DNA of 64,000 bases from an uncultured Pseudomonadales bacterium (lineage in GTDB: Bacteria; Pseudomonadota; Gammaproteobacteria; Pseudomonadales; Azotimanducaceae), in assembly GCA_958296295.1 (NCBI GenBank), contig OY282460.1:1364001-1428000 (forward strand), given 5' to 3'. The position numbers and the translations under genes were made by a program. The notes under the pieces are model-generated. The model searched no databases and was not told the origin of the DNA. It worked only from the letters and a program-made list of their open reading frames with translations. This document shows positions 55,062 to 64,000 of this stretch, in pieces (positions within the stretch are counted from its first letter, which is position 1; each line of letters opens with the position of its first letter).

Positions 55062-56684
55062 TGTCAGCACAAAACCCTAATGTCCCCTTCGTGCAAAGTA
55101 GAGATGTCCCCTTTGGAACTTGGAGTGTCGCCTTTTCGCGGTTGCGTGGAGGCGGGATTTGGGCTGGAAGGGACGATGACGGTGAAGGAAGCGGATCGGG
55201 CGGCGTTGATCGCGGCGGTGGTGGAAAAGCGCGTGAAGCAGCGCGAGGCGGCGGATCGTCTGGGGCTGAGCGTGAGGCAGGTGAAGCGTCTGGCGAGACG
55301 GTGCCGGGAACAAGGGGCGGCCGGGATGGCGTCGGCGCGGCGCGGCGCGCCGTCGAACCGGGCGTTCGGGGCGGAGGTTCGGCTGGAGGCGGTGCGCCTG
55401 GTTCGGGAGCGCTACGCGGACTTCGGGCCGACGTTCGCGGCGGAGAAGCTGTTGGAGGAGCACGGATTGGCGCTGTCGCGGGAGACGCGGGGAAGTGGAT
55501 GACGGAGGACGGGCTGTGGCGTCCGAAGCGGCGCCGGGAAGCGCGCGTCCACCAGAGCCGGCCGCGCCGGGCGCGGCTCGGGGAGCTGGTGCAGGTGGAC
55601 GGTTCGCCGCACGACTGGTTCGAGGGGCGGGGGCCGCGCTGCGCGCTGATCGTGTTCATCGACGACGCGACGAGCCGGCTGCTGGCGCTGCGGTTCTTCG
55701 GGTCGGAGACGACGGAGGCGTACATGGAGACGCTGCGGGGGCATCTCGCCGCGCACGGCCGGCCGGTGGCGCTGTACTCGGACCGGTACAGCGTGTTCCG
55801 GGTGAACCGGAAGGACAGCGGGGAGGCGCCGACGCAGTTCACGCGCGCGCTGCCGACGCTGGGCATCGAGCCCATCCACGCCGGCACGCCGCAGGCGAAA
55901 GGACGGGTGGAGCGCGCCAACCTGACGCTGCGGGACCGGCTGGTGAAGGAGATGCGGCTGCGGGGCATCGACGGCATGGAGGCGGCGAACGCGTACCTGC
56001 CGGAGTTCATGGCGGACCACAACCGGCGCTTCGCGGTGGCGCCGCGGGAGGCGGAGGACGCGCACCGTCCGGTGCTGCACAACGCGGAGGAGCTGGACCT
56101 GATCCTGTGCGAGCAGGCGACGCGGAAGCTGTCGAAGAACCTGACGTTCAAGTTCGAACGGCGGGAGTACCAGCTGGTCGGCGAGGGCAAGGGCTACCGG
56201 CTTCGCGGCGCGGCGGTGACGGTGTGCAAGGGCTTCGACGGCGCGGCGTCGGTGCTTCTCGAGGGGCGCAAGCTGGCGCACCGGGTGCTGGCGGAGGGCG
56301 AGGCGGCGGTTCCGGTGGAGGACGAGAAGGGCGTGCGGGATCGGGTGGACGCGGCGAAGGCGGAACAGGCGGCGAGGCCGGATTGGAAGCCGGCGCCGGA
56401 CCATCCGTGGCGCCGGCCGTTCAAGCCCGCCGCGGCGGAGCGCGCCGCGGCATGAGGTCGCGCCGGGCCGGAATGGCGCGTCCGAACCGGCGCCGCGTTT
56501 TCCACCGTCTTTCCACCGCCGCTTTTCCGATGAAGGGGGATCGCGCCCGTGGAAAGACGGTGGAAAACGCTACTCGGCTCGCCCGGGCGAGGCCGCCTCG
56601 TTGCCGCCCGCAGGATCCCGGGCCTTCGGCAAAGGGGACATTTCTACTTTGCACAAAAGGGGACATTTCTACTTTGCGTTGACA
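55062..56684 (+). mobile_element. IS1202/ISNCY-like insertion sequence, 1.62 kb
   Basis: Terminal inverted repeats of about 54 bp start with TGTCA at 55062 and end with TGACA at 56684. Each terminus contains two copies of a subrepeat resembling GCAAAGTAGARATGTCCCC, more degenerate at the left outer position. One transposase region fills the interior. Family assignment rests on the transposase architecture and long target duplication, recalled rather than searched. Confidence 0.85.
55176..56455 (+). pseudogene. Transposase of the IS1202-like element, frameshifted
   Basis: The first frame (55176-55502, GGAAGG before the ATG) encodes two helix-turn-helix units (KQREAADRLGLSVRQVKRLA) and ends in RETRGSG. 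The rest of the protein continues in the -1 frame from KWMTEDGLWRPKRRREA (about 55495) with the DDE core: first Asp in VQVDGSPHDW, second in LYSDRYSVF, Glu in GRVERANLTL. The sequence ACGCGGGGAAGTGG lacks one base relative to the expected RETLRKW reading, so a single-base deletion near 55487 is the simplest explanation. Programmed frameshifting cannot be ruled out, but no canonical slippery heptamer is seen. Confidence 0.8.
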
Positions 56685-56685
56685 G

Positions 56686-56700
56686 GGCCTTGAACTGGTT
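56686..56700. repeat. Right copy of 15-bp direct repeat flanking the IS1202-like element
   Basis: Second copy of GGCCTTGAACTGGTT, matching 55047-55061 exactly. It overlaps the palindrome that begins at 56694. Confidence 0.75.
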
Positions 56701-56758
56701 CAGTTACTGAACCAGTGAACCCAGTGAACCAGTGAACCCAGTGAACCAGTGAACCAGT
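56694..56758. repeat. Palindrome and GAACCAGT microsatellite between two insertion sequences
   Basis: ACTGGTTCAG (56694-56703) and CTGAACCAGT (56707-56716) form a perfect inverted repeat with a 3-base loop. Then GAACCAGT and GAACCCAGT alternate in tandem up to the left end of the next element at 56759, and GAACCAGT also follows that element's right end. Confidence 0.85.
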
Positions 56759-58415
56759 CAGCGATTCCCGCTAATTCCTGAGCCCGCGTGGCACAAGGGC
56801 TGGCGGCGCGCTGGAAAATAGTTTCTCGCAGACTTTTGGAGGCGTTGGGGGATAATCGACTCGATTTCGGGCAAGGAGTCCAAGGATGGGACGCGAGGCG
56901 AAGTTTCGGAAGGATCTGTCGATGCCGGGGATGGTGGCGGAGATGCGCCGCTGCTTCGGGCGGATCGGGGACGGGGTGTCGAGCCGCGGGTTGAGTCTGT
57001 CGGACTGCCTGATGTCGGGTCTGGCGATCTTCGCGCTGAAGTATCCGTCGCTGCTGCGGTTCGACCGGGATGCTCGCGGGCTTGGCGAGCCGTCGGCGCG
57101 GGAGGAGAACCTGCGCGGCCTGTTCGGGATTCGGCGGGCGCCGTCGGACAGCCGGATGCGGGAGCGTCTGGACGTGCTGGAACCGGATGAGCTGCGTCGT
57201 CCGTTCAAGCGTCTGTTCGCGCTGGCGCAGCGCGGCGGGGTTCTGCGGGTTTACGAGTGGCTGGGCGGACGGCACCTGCTGTCGGTGGACGGCACGGGGC
57301 ACTTCTCGTCGCCGACGGTGCATTGCGGCAACTGCTGCGTGAAGAGGCGGCGGGACGGGAGCTTGGAGTACTACCACCAGTCGCTGTGCGCGGTGCTGGT
57401 CCATCCGGAGCATCGGCAGGTTCTGCCGGTGGTTCCGCCGGAGCCGATCCTGAAGACGGACGGCGCGAGGAAGAACGACTGCGAGCGGAACGCGTCGAAG
57501 CGTCTGCTGACGGCGCTGCGCCGGGAGCATCCGCACCTGCCGCTGGTGGTGGTGGAGGACGGCCTGGCGTCGAACGGGCCGCACGTCCGGCTGCTGAAGG
57601 AGCTGGACATGGGCTTCGTGCTGGGCGCGAAGCCGGGCGACCACAAGGCGCTGTTCGCGTGGGTCGACGAGTTGGAGTCGGCGCCGCGGGCGCCGGGGGC
57701 GAAGCCGGGCGTGGAGCGCTGGGAGACGGTGGACGCGGACGGCGTGGAGCACCGTTTCCGGTGGTCGAACGGAGCGCCGCTGAACGACTCGCACCCGGAT
57801 CTGGAGGTGAACTTCCTCGAATATTGGGAAAGGAGGCCGAACGGCAAGGAGAGGCATTTCTCGTGGGTCACGGACCTGCGGATAGACCGATGGAACGCGA
57901 TGGAGCTGATGCGTGCCGGGCGGGCGCGCTGGCGGATCGAGAACGAGACGTTCAACACCCTGAAGAACCAAGGCTACGAGTTCGAGCACAACTTCGGCCA
58001 CGGCAAGAAGAATCTGGCGACGGTGTTCGCCTGTTTGATGATGCTGGCGTTCGGCATGGACCAGTTGCAGGCGACATGCTGCCCGCTGTTCCGGGCGGCG
58101 CTGGAGCGCAAGCGGCGTCCGACATACTTCTGGGAGGACTTCCGCTCGCTGTTCACGACTTTTCTCCTGCCCGACTGGGACACGTTCTACCGGGCCTTGG
58201 CCTTCGGCCACGAGGCGCCCGTGCCGGTGCCGCTCGACACGTCCTGACCCGGACGCCGGGCCGGGTCGCGCTCGGACCGCCTTGCCTCTTCAGGGAACCG
58301 ACATCGCCGCCTCCGCATCCACACTAGGCATGGAGGACGGGTCTTGCCCTTTTCTTCACAAGCCGACGCCGCAAGCCGACTCGCGAACAGGCCGTGCCGT
58401 TAGCGGGAGAACCTG
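56759..58415 (+). mobile_element. IS4-type insertion sequence, copy 1 (1657 bp)
   Basis: The boundaries come from comparison with copy 2. Ends are imperfect 16-bp inverted repeats: CAGCGATTCCCGCTAA at the left and the reverse complement CAGGTTCTCCCGCTAA at the right (12 of 16 match). Flanks show GAACCAGT on both sides (56751-56758 and 58417-58424), an 8-bp match within a 9-bp window with one changed base. It lies directly upstream of rpsL. Confidence 0.92.
56886..58247 (+). CDS. IS4-superfamily DDE transposase, copy 1
   Basis: A 453-residue transposase that appears intact. Candidate catalytic residues: Asp in LLSVDGTGHFSSP, Asp in VVVEDGLASNG and Glu in ARWRIENETFNTLKNQGYEF, the last matching the Y/W-(2)-R-(3)-E-(6)-K signature of the IS4 group. 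AAGGAG lies ahead of ATG 56886. The product is identical, residue for residue, to copy 2 at 62228-63589. Confidence 0.93.
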   Translation: MGREAKFRKDLSMPGMVAEMRRCFGRIGDGVSSRGLSLSDCLMSGLAIFALKYPSLLRFDRDARGLGEPSAREENLRGLFGIRRAPSDSRMRERLDVLEPDELRRPFKRLFALAQRGGVLRVYEWLGGRHLLSVDGTGHFSSPTVHCGNCCVKRRRDGSLEYYHQSLCAVLVHPEHRQVLPVVPPEPILKTDGARKNDCERNASKRLLTALRREHPHLPLVVVEDGLASNGPHVRLLKELDMGFVLGAKPGDHKALFAWVDELESAPRAPGAKPGVERWETVDADGVEHRFRWSNGAPLNDSHPDLEVNFLEYWERRPNGKERHFSWVTDLRIDRWNAMELMRAGRARWRIENETFNTLKNQGYEFEHNFGHGKKNLATVFACLMMLAFGMDQLQATCCPLFRAALERKRRPTYFWEDFRSLFTTFLLPDWDTFYRALAFGHEAPVPVPLDTS

Positions 58416-58539
58416 CGAACCAGTTCAGCCGCTTGCGCGTCGCTTCCATACGTCCTAGAATCGCGCATCCTTCTGGTCGTCCGGCCTCGCGCTGGCGGCG
58501 AAGCAAGCAGCAGCACGAACCGAGGTGTCAGGGAAGTCG
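58416..58539 (+). promoter_or_regulatory. Residual leader region of rpsL
   Basis: Only 124 bases remain between the IS right end and rpsL. No clear promoter hexamers are identified. Either a promoter sits here or at the IS end, or the str genes depend on read-through from the element. Confidence 0.4.
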
Positions 58540-58911
58540 ATGGCCACGATCAGCCAACTGGTGCGCAAACCGCGCAAGCGCCGTATCGCCAAGAACATGG
58601 TGCCGGCGTTGCAAGGCTGCCCGCAGAAGCGCGGCACCTGCACGCGCGTCTACACCACCACGCCGCGCAAGCCGAACTCGGCCCTGCGCAAAGTGTGCCG
58701 GGTGCGGCTCACCAACGGCTACGAGGTCAACTCCTACATCGGTGGCGAGGGTCACAATCTGCAGGAACACTCGGTGGTGCTCATCCGCGGCGGCCGCGTG
58801 AAGGATTTGCCCGGCGTGCGCTACCACACGATCCGCGGCACCTTGGACACCACCGGGGTCGCGGACCGGCGCCAGCGCCGCTCGAAGTACGGCACCAAAA
58901 GGCCCAAGTAG
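58540..58911 (+). CDS. rpsL: 30S ribosomal protein S12
   Basis: The 123-residue S12 at the decoding centre. [39 protein letters not shown] (58620-58690) and [13 protein letters not shown] are canonical. Lys in TPRKPNSAL and in GRVKDLPG correspond to the wild-type, streptomycin-sensitive state. GTGTCAGGGAAG precedes ATG 58540. First gene of the str group; normally it follows rpoC or is alone with a promoter, here it follows an insertion sequence. Confidence 0.98.
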   Translation: MATISQLVRKPRKRRIAKNMVPALQGCPQKRGTCTRVYTTTPRKPNSALRKVCRVRLTNGYEVNSYIGGEGHNLQEHSVVLIRGGRVKDLPGVRYHTIRGTLDTTGVADRRQRRSKYGTKRPK

Positions 58912-59010
58912 CCAAGGCGCGAAAGCCCGGCGCTTTATCTGGCCGCTTCTGGCCGCCAACGCGGCGTCAGACCGCGGTTCGCGGGCGGCCTAGCACGGAG
59001 ACATGCGAAC

Positions 59011-59481
59011 ATGCCCAGACGCAAGATCGTCGCCAAGCGGGAGATTCTCCCGGATCCGAAATACGGCAACCGAACGGTTGCCAAGTTCATCAACCATGTG
59101 ATGACCAACGGCAAGAAGGCTGTCGCGGAGCGCATCGTGTACGGCGCCCTCCAACATGTGGAGGCGCAGGAGAAGCGCGATCCCGTTGGCACGTTCGAGA
59201 AGGCGTTGGACGTGGTGGCCCCGGTGCTGGAAGTGAAGTCGCGGCGCGTTGGCGGCGCCACCTACCAAGTGCCGGTGGAGGTTAGGCCGGCCCGACGCGA
59301 GGCGCTCGCCATGCGCTGGCTGGTGGACAGCGCCCGCGGTCGCAGCGAGAAGACCATGGCGGCGCGACTGGCCGGCGAGCTGGTGGACGCCGCCGAAAGC
59401 CGCGGCGCGGCGTTTCGCAAACGCGAAGACACCCACCGCATGGCGGACGCCAACCGCGCCTTCTCGCACTACCGGTTTTAG
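59011..59481 (+). CDS. rpsG: 30S ribosomal protein S7
   Basis: The 156-residue S7 that nucleates 30S head assembly by binding 16S r[43 protein letters not shown] and [20 protein letters not shown] are canonical. It follows rpsL by 99 bp and precedes fusA, the standard str order. S7 is a known autoregulator of the str operon in E. coli; whether the rpsL-rpsG spacer folds accordingly was not tested. Confidence 0.98.
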   Translation: MPRRKIVAKREILPDPKYGNRTVAKFINHVMTNGKKAVAERIVYGALQHVEAQEKRDPVGTFEKALDVVAPVLEVKSRRVGGATYQVPVEVRPARREALAMRWLVDSARGRSEKTMAARLAGELVDAAESRGAAFRKREDTHRMADANRAFSHYRF

Positions 59482-59567
59482 CCCGGGGCCATCCCGGCGC
59501 TTGCGCCGCGGCGTTGCCTGGCCGCGGCCCCGTCTTTCACCAATCGTCAAAAAAGGATTCGAGAGCA

Positions 59568-61667
59568 GTGGCCCGCAGCATTCCCCTTGCCCGCTACCGC
59601 AACATCGGCATCGTCGCGCACGTGGACGCCGGCAAGACAACCACTACCGAACGCGTGCTGTTCTACACCGGGCTGTCGCACAAGATCGGCGAGGTGCACG
59701 ATGGCGCCGCGGTGATGGACTGGATGGAGCAGGAGCAGGAGCGGGGCATCACCATCACTTCCGCCGCCACCACGTGTTTCTGGAGCGGCATGAACCAGCA
59801 GCACGACCAGCACCGCGTGAACATCATCGACACGCCGGGCCATGTGGATTTCACGATCGAAGTGGAGCGTTCGCTGCGCGTTCTCGACGGTGCCGTGGTG
59901 GTGTTTTGCGGTACCGCTGGCGTCGAGCCGCAGTCCGAGACCGTGTGGCGGCAGGCCAACCGCTACGGGGTGCCGCGCATCGTGTTCGTGAACAAGATGG
60001 ATCGCGCCGGCGCGGACTTCCCGCGCGTGGTGGCGCAGATAAAAGACCGCTTGGGCGCCCATCCCGTGCCCGTTCAGCTTGCCATCGGCGAGGAGGAGAA
60101 CTTCCGCGGCGTGGTCGATCTGGTGCGCATGAAGGCCATCTACTGGAACGACCAGGATCAAGGCCTTAGCTTCACCGCCGAGGACGTGCCGGCGGAGCTG
60201 CTCGGCGAGGCGGAACAGCTGCGGGAAGATCTGGTGGAGTCCGCGGCCGAGGCCAACGAAGAGCTCATGGAGAAGTACATCGAAGATGGCGAGCTCGGCG
60301 AAAGCGACATCCGCGACGGTCTGCGCATCCGCACGCTCTGCAGCGAGATCGTGCCGGCGTTGTGCGGCTCGGCGTTCAAGAACAAAGGCGTGCAGGCGAT
60401 GCTGGATGCCGTGATCGACTACCTGCCGGCGCCGCCGGAGGTGAAGGCCATCGAGGGTGTGCTGGAGGATGGCCAGACCCGCGCCGCCCGGCACGCGGAC
60501 GACGAGGAGCCGTTCTCGGCGCTGGCCTTCAAGATCGCCACGGACCCGTTTGTTGGCACGCTCACCTTCTTCCGCGTCTATTCCGGCGTGCTGAACTCCG
60601 GCGATCAGGTGTACAACGCCACCCGGCAACGTCGCGAGCGCATCGGACGCATGGTGCAGATGCACTCCAAGGAACGCAATGAGATCAAAGAAGTGCGAGC
60701 CGGCGACATCGCCGCGGCCATCGGTCTGAAAGATACGACCACCGGCGACACGCTGTGCGACAGGCAAGCCGTCATCACTTTGGAACGCATGGACTTCCCG
60801 GATCCGGTCATCTCCGTGGCCGTGGAGCCGAAGTCCGTGGCTGATCAGGACAAGATGGGCACGGCGCTGGGCAAGCTGGCGCAGGAGGATCCGTCCTTCG
60901 CCGTCGCCACCGACGACGAATCGGGTCAGACCATCATCTCCGGCATGGGCGAGCTGCATCTGGACATCCTGGTCGAACGTATGCGGCGCGAGTTTGGCGT
61001 GGAGGCCAACATCGGCAAGCCCCGGGTGGCCTACCGCGAGACCATCCGTGCCAGTGTCGATCAAGAGGCCAAGTACATTCGCCAGACCGGCGGTCGCGGC
61101 CAGTACGGCCACATCTGGGTGAAACTCGAGCCCAACCCGGACGAGGACGCGCCGAGTTTCGAGTTCGTGGACGCGGTAGTGGGTGGCGTCGTGCCCCGCG
61201 AGTACATTCCGGCGGTGGCCAAAGGCTTGCAGGAGCAGATGTCGAACGGCGTGCTGGCCGGCTATCCGCTCATCAACATCCGCGCCACCTTGCACGACGG
61301 CTCCTTCCACGAAGTGGATTCCAGCGAGATGGCGTTCAAGATCGCCGGCGCCATGGCCATGCGCGAGGGCGCGTTGCGGGCGCGCCCGGTGCTGCTCGAG
61401 CCGATCATGGCCGTCGAGGTGGTGACGCCGGAGGACTACATGGGCGATGTCGTGGGGGACCTCAACCGGCGCCGGGGCATGATCGAAGGCATGGACGAGA
61501 ACCCGGCCGGGAAGATCGTCCGCGCCTCGGTGCCGCTGGCTGAGATGTTCGGCTATTCGACGGACTTGCGCTCCGCCACCCAGGGGCGCGCCACCTTCAC
61601 GATGGAGTTCGCCCGCTACGCCGAAGTCCCGAACAATATCGCCGAAGGCATCGCCAAGCGTTCCTAG
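59568..61667 (+). CDS. fusA: Elongation factor G
   Basis: The 699-residue translocase GTPase. G1 is [20 protein letters not shown]2 [12 protein letters not shown]3 [16 protein letters not shown], and G4 [10 protein letters not shown]. Domain IV carries the loop [15 protein letters not shown] and domain V the segment [20 protein letters not shown]. Start is GTG 59568 with AAGGA upstream. A tuf gene, normally next, is not downstream; an LLM oxidoreductase gene follows instead. Confidence 0.98.
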   Translation: MARSIPLARYRNIGIVAHVDAGKTTTTERVLFYTGLSHKIGEVHDGAAVMDWMEQEQERGITITSAATTCFWSGMNQQHDQHRVNIIDTPGHVDFTIEVERSLRVLDGAVVVFCGTAGVEPQSETVWRQANRYGVPRIVFVNKMDRAGADFPRVVAQIKDRLGAHPVPVQLAIGEEENFRGVVDLVRMKAIYWNDQDQGLSFTAEDVPAELLGEAEQLREDLVESAAEANEELMEKYIEDGELGESDIRDGLRIRTLCSEIVPALCGSAFKNKGVQAMLDAVIDYLPAPPEVKAIEGVLEDGQTRAARHADDEEPFSALAFKIATDPFVGTLTFFRVYSGVLNSGDQVYNATRQRRERIGRMVQMHSKERNEIKEVRAGDIAAAIGLKDTTTGDTLCDRQAVITLERMDFPDPVISVAVEPKSVADQDKMGTALGKLAQEDPSFAVATDDESGQTIISGMGELHLDILVERMRREFGVEANIGKPRVAYRETIRASVDQEAKYIRQTGGRGQYGHIWVKLEPNPDEDAPSFEFVDAVVGGVVPREYIPAVAKGLQEQMSNGVLAGYPLINIRATLHDGSFHEVDSSEMAFKIAGAMAMREGALRARPVLLEPIMAVEVVTPEDYMGDVVGDLNRRRGMIEGMDENPAGKIVRASVPLAEMFGYSTDLRSATQGRATFTMEFARYAEVPNNIAEGIAKRS

Positions 61668-62091
61668 GAAGGGCAATCGTCGCCATAGCGACGGCTGCAA
61701 GGCAAGGCAAACGTCCAAGCCGCGGCACTTCGGCCGCTCGCAGCTACAATTGCGCCATCAACAGCAACTGCGGGTGTAACGATGAAGGTGGACGGCGGCA
61801 TTGGTTGGAACTTGGACGCCGCGGGCGCCCAAGCGCGGGAACTCGAAGAACTCGGCTACAGCGGCATCCAAACCGCCGAGACCGCACACGATCCGTTCCT
61901 GCCGCTGGCGTTCGCCGCCAAGGCGACCCGGCGGGTGGATCTCATCACCGGCATCGCCGTGGCGTTCGCGCGCAACCCGCTGCTGCTCGCCCACTTGGGA
62001 CACGATCTGAACGCCGCCTCGGAAGGCCGTTTCGTGCTCGGTTTGGGATCGCAGATCCGCGCACACATCACCAAGCGGTTCAACATGCCTT

Positions 62092-62100
62092 GGTCTTCGC
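62092..62100. repeat. Target-site duplication, left copy, of IS4-type copy 2
   Basis: GGTCTTCGC precedes the left end and is repeated exactly at 63758-63766 after the right end. A 9-bp duplication is thereby documented for this element. Confidence 0.95.
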
Positions 62101-63757
62101 CAGCGATTCCCGCTAATTCCTGAGCCCGCGTGGCACAAGGGCTGGCGGCGCGCTGGAAAATAGTTTCTCGCAGACTTTTGGAGGCGTTGGGGGATAATCG
62201 ACTCGATTTCGGGCAAGGAGTCCAAGGATGGGACGCGAGGCGAAGTTTCGGAAGGATCTGTCGATGCCGGGGATGGTGGCGGAGATGCGCCGCTGCTTCG
62301 GGCGGATCGGGGACGGGGTGTCGAGCCGCGGGTTGAGTCTGTCGGACTGCCTGATGTCGGGTCTGGCGATCTTCGCGCTGAAGTATCCGTCGCTGCTGCG
62401 GTTCGACCGGGATGCTCGCGGGCTTGGCGAGCCGTCGGCGCGGGAGGAGAACCTGCGCGGCCTGTTCGGGATTCGGCGGGCGCCGTCGGACAGCCGGATG
62501 CGGGAGCGTCTGGACGTGCTGGAACCGGATGAGCTGCGTCGTCCGTTCAAGCGTCTGTTCGCGCTGGCGCAGCGCGGCGGGGTTCTGCGGGTTTACGAGT
62601 GGCTGGGCGGACGGCACCTGCTGTCGGTGGACGGCACGGGGCACTTCTCGTCGCCGACGGTGCATTGCGGCAACTGCTGCGTGAAGAGGCGGCGGGACGG
62701 GAGCTTGGAGTACTACCACCAGTCGCTGTGCGCGGTGCTGGTCCATCCGGAGCATCGGCAGGTTCTGCCGGTGGTTCCGCCGGAGCCGATCCTGAAGACG
62801 GACGGCGCGAGGAAGAACGACTGCGAGCGGAACGCGTCGAAGCGTCTGCTGACGGCGCTGCGCCGGGAGCATCCGCACCTGCCGCTGGTGGTGGTGGAGG
62901 ACGGCCTGGCGTCGAACGGGCCGCACGTCCGGCTGCTGAAGGAGCTGGACATGGGCTTCGTGCTGGGCGCGAAGCCGGGCGACCACAAGGCGCTGTTCGC
63001 GTGGGTCGACGAGTTGGAGTCGGCGCCGCGGGCGCCGGGGGCGAAGCCGGGCGTGGAGCGCTGGGAGACGGTGGACGCGGACGGCGTGGAGCACCGTTTC
63101 CGGTGGTCGAACGGAGCGCCGCTGAACGACTCGCACCCGGATCTGGAGGTGAACTTCCTCGAATATTGGGAAAGGAGGCCGAACGGCAAGGAGAGGCATT
63201 TCTCGTGGGTCACGGACCTGCGGATAGACCGATGGAACGCGATGGAGCTGATGCGTGCCGGGCGGGCGCGCTGGCGGATCGAGAACGAGACGTTCAACAC
63301 CCTGAAGAACCAAGGCTACGAGTTCGAGCACAACTTCGGCCACGGCAAGAAGAATCTGGCGACGGTGTTCGCCTGTTTGATGATGCTGGCGTTCGGCATG
63401 GACCAGTTGCAGGCGACATGCTGCCCGCTGTTCCGGGCGGCGCTGGAGCGCAAGCGGCGTCCGACATACTTCTGGGAGGACTTCCGCTCGCTGTTCACGA
63501 CTTTTCTCCTGCCCGACTGGGACACGTTCTACCGGGCCTTGGCCTTCGGCCACGAGGCGCCCGTGCCGGTGCCGCTCGACACGTCCTGACCCGGACGCCG
63601 GGCCGGGTCGCGCTCGGACCGCCTTGCCTCTTCAGGGAACCGACATCGCCGCCTCCGCATCCACACTAGGCATGGAGGACGGGTCTTGCCCTTTTCTTCA
63701 CAAGCCGACGCCGCAAGCCGACTCGCGAACAGGCCGTGCCGTTAGCGGGAGAACCTG
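62101..63757 (+). mobile_element. IS4-type insertion sequence, copy 2 (1657 bp)
   Basis: Same length, same ends and same orientation as copy 1 (constant offset 5342 bp at both ends). It carries perfect 9-bp target duplications and interrupts an LLM oxidoreductase gene. Absence of length differences and identity of the encoded transposase show that the two copies separated very recently. Confidence 0.96.
62228..63589 (+). CDS. IS4-superfamily DDE transposase, copy 2
   Basis: A 453-residue transposase identical to that of copy 1, with the same three catalytic candidates (SVDGTGHF, VVEDGLAS, WRIENETFN). It is transcribed in the same direction as the disrupted oxidoreductase gene. Confidence 0.94.
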   Translation: MGREAKFRKDLSMPGMVAEMRRCFGRIGDGVSSRGLSLSDCLMSGLAIFALKYPSLLRFDRDARGLGEPSAREENLRGLFGIRRAPSDSRMRERLDVLEPDELRRPFKRLFALAQRGGVLRVYEWLGGRHLLSVDGTGHFSSPTVHCGNCCVKRRRDGSLEYYHQSLCAVLVHPEHRQVLPVVPPEPILKTDGARKNDCERNASKRLLTALRREHPHLPLVVVEDGLASNGPHVRLLKELDMGFVLGAKPGDHKALFAWVDELESAPRAPGAKPGVERWETVDADGVEHRFRWSNGAPLNDSHPDLEVNFLEYWERRPNGKERHFSWVTDLRIDRWNAMELMRAGRARWRIENETFNTLKNQGYEFEHNFGHGKKNLATVFACLMMLAFGMDQLQATCCPLFRAALERKRRPTYFWEDFRSLFTTFLLPDWDTFYRALAFGHEAPVPVPLDTS

Positions 63758-63766
63758 GGTCTTCGC
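63758..63766. repeat. Target-site duplication, right copy, of IS4-type copy 2
   Basis: GGTCTTCGC, identical to 62092-62100. Confidence 0.95.
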
Positions 63767-64000
63767 CGGCGGCGCGGATGCGCGAGTTCATCCTCGCCAT
63801 GCGCGCGATCTGGGCGAACTGGCACCAGGGCGAGCCGCTGCAATTCACCGGCAAGTTCTACCGCCACACGCTGATGACGCCATTCTTCACGCCCACCAAC
63901 ACGGAGCACGGCGCCCCGCGGGTGTTCTTGGCGGCGGTGGGGCCGTTGATGACGGAGGTGGCGGGGGAGGTCGCGGACGGCATCATCGTGCATGCGTTCA

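Larger units (their letters stand above)
61782..64000 (+). pseudogene. LLM-class oxidoreductase gene split by IS4-type copy 2
   Basis: The first 107 codons (61782-62100) read MKVDGGIGWNLDAAGAQARE, then TAHDPFLPLAFAAKATRR and GRFVLGLGSQIRAHITKRFN, a TIGR03617-like luciferase-fold oxidoreductase. The element interrupts it after the Ser codons of NMPWSS. Coding resumes at 63767 with AARMREFILAMRAIWANWHQ and continues past the window edge. Removing the element and one copy of the 9-bp duplication restores the frame perfectly, so the disruption is very recent. The gene is nonfunctional as it stands unless the element excises. Confidence 0.92.

Noticed and set aside
55485..55500. Programmed frameshift signal in the IS1202-like transposase
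   Set aside because: No canonical slippery heptamer and related transposases are read as one frame; deletion is simpler, though not excluded.
56700..56758. CRISPR-like array of short repeats
   Set aside because: Units are only 8-9 bp, contiguous without spacers, and no cas genes are present.
56700..58211. Long minus-strand open frame opposite the IS4-type transposase
   Set aside because: Arg/Pro-rich antisense shadow repeated identically in both IS copies; no domain features.
61675..61695. Terminator after fusA (CGTCGC / GCGACG hairpin)
   Set aside because: Six-bp stem without following T run; too weak to call.

Overview
The window is high-GC, densely coding DNA with gammaproteobacterial synteny: an NtrC-type activator, trmL, secB and a rhodanese at the left, ubiquinone hydroxylase-gcvT-gcvH-gcvP in the middle, and rpsL-rpsG-fusA at the right. 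Split GcvP, F420/flavin LLM oxidoreductases, several 2-oxoglutarate oxygenases and a TonB receptor suggest an aerobic, probably marine or host-associated, unclassified gammaproteobacterium. The taxonomic statement is inference only.

Layout. 1-2.8 kb: ntrC end, trmL, secB, rhodanese, secreted DUF6265-like protein. 2.9-5.3 kb: a two-gene restriction-modification unit (XcyI-like endonuclease plus methyltransferase). 5.5-12.4 kb: LLM oxidoreductase, an orphan fused peptide-ABC ATPase, a hydroxyacid dehydrogenase and PutA. 12.7-14.6 kb: a trimeric autotransporter adhesin whose stalk uses IxxN and LxxH heptads. 15-18.6 kb: dcd, mrp/apbC, an M32 carboxypeptidase and a 48-residue membrane peptide. 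18.7-24.5 kb: glycine cleavage operon with a UbiH-type hydroxylase. 24.6-26.4 kb: a gamma-butyrobetaine-hydroxylase-like oxygenase plus an HD-domain oxygenase, a pairing like the TmpA/TmpB organophosphonate pathway. 26.5-31.2 kb: retropepsin-like protease, TonB receptor, thioredoxin-TPR protein. 31.3-35.9 kb: a giant secreted serine protease. 36.1-40.3 kb: hydrolase, CinA-like/nucleotidyltransferase fusion and two oxygenases. 40.5-46.8 kb: a complete opp-type peptide importer with unusual parts. 46.8-48.3 kb: NfeD-stomatin pair. 48.5-50.2 kb: a graveyard of transposase and recombinase remnants. 50.3-55 kb: metalloprotease-LRR operon. 55-64 kb: three insertion sequences around rpsL-rpsG-fusA.

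The most interesting observation is a four-fold, roughly 115-residue repeat module at the C-terminus of two otherwise unrelated secreted proteins 15 kb apart: the serine protease (31295-35884) and the internalin-like LRR protein (50275-53556). The LRR gene is translationally coupled to a membrane-anchored zinc metalloprotease and lies between mobile-element debris. Together with the trimeric adhesin this suggests a set of cell-surface or secreted interaction proteins.

The right end is shaped by recent transposition. Two same-length, apparently identical 1657-bp IS4-type elements in direct orientation bracket the ribosomal/EF-G genes; the second splits an LLM oxidoreductase gene and has a perfect 9-bp target duplication. 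A third element (IS1202/ISNCY-like, 15-bp flanking repeats) carries a frameshifted transposase.
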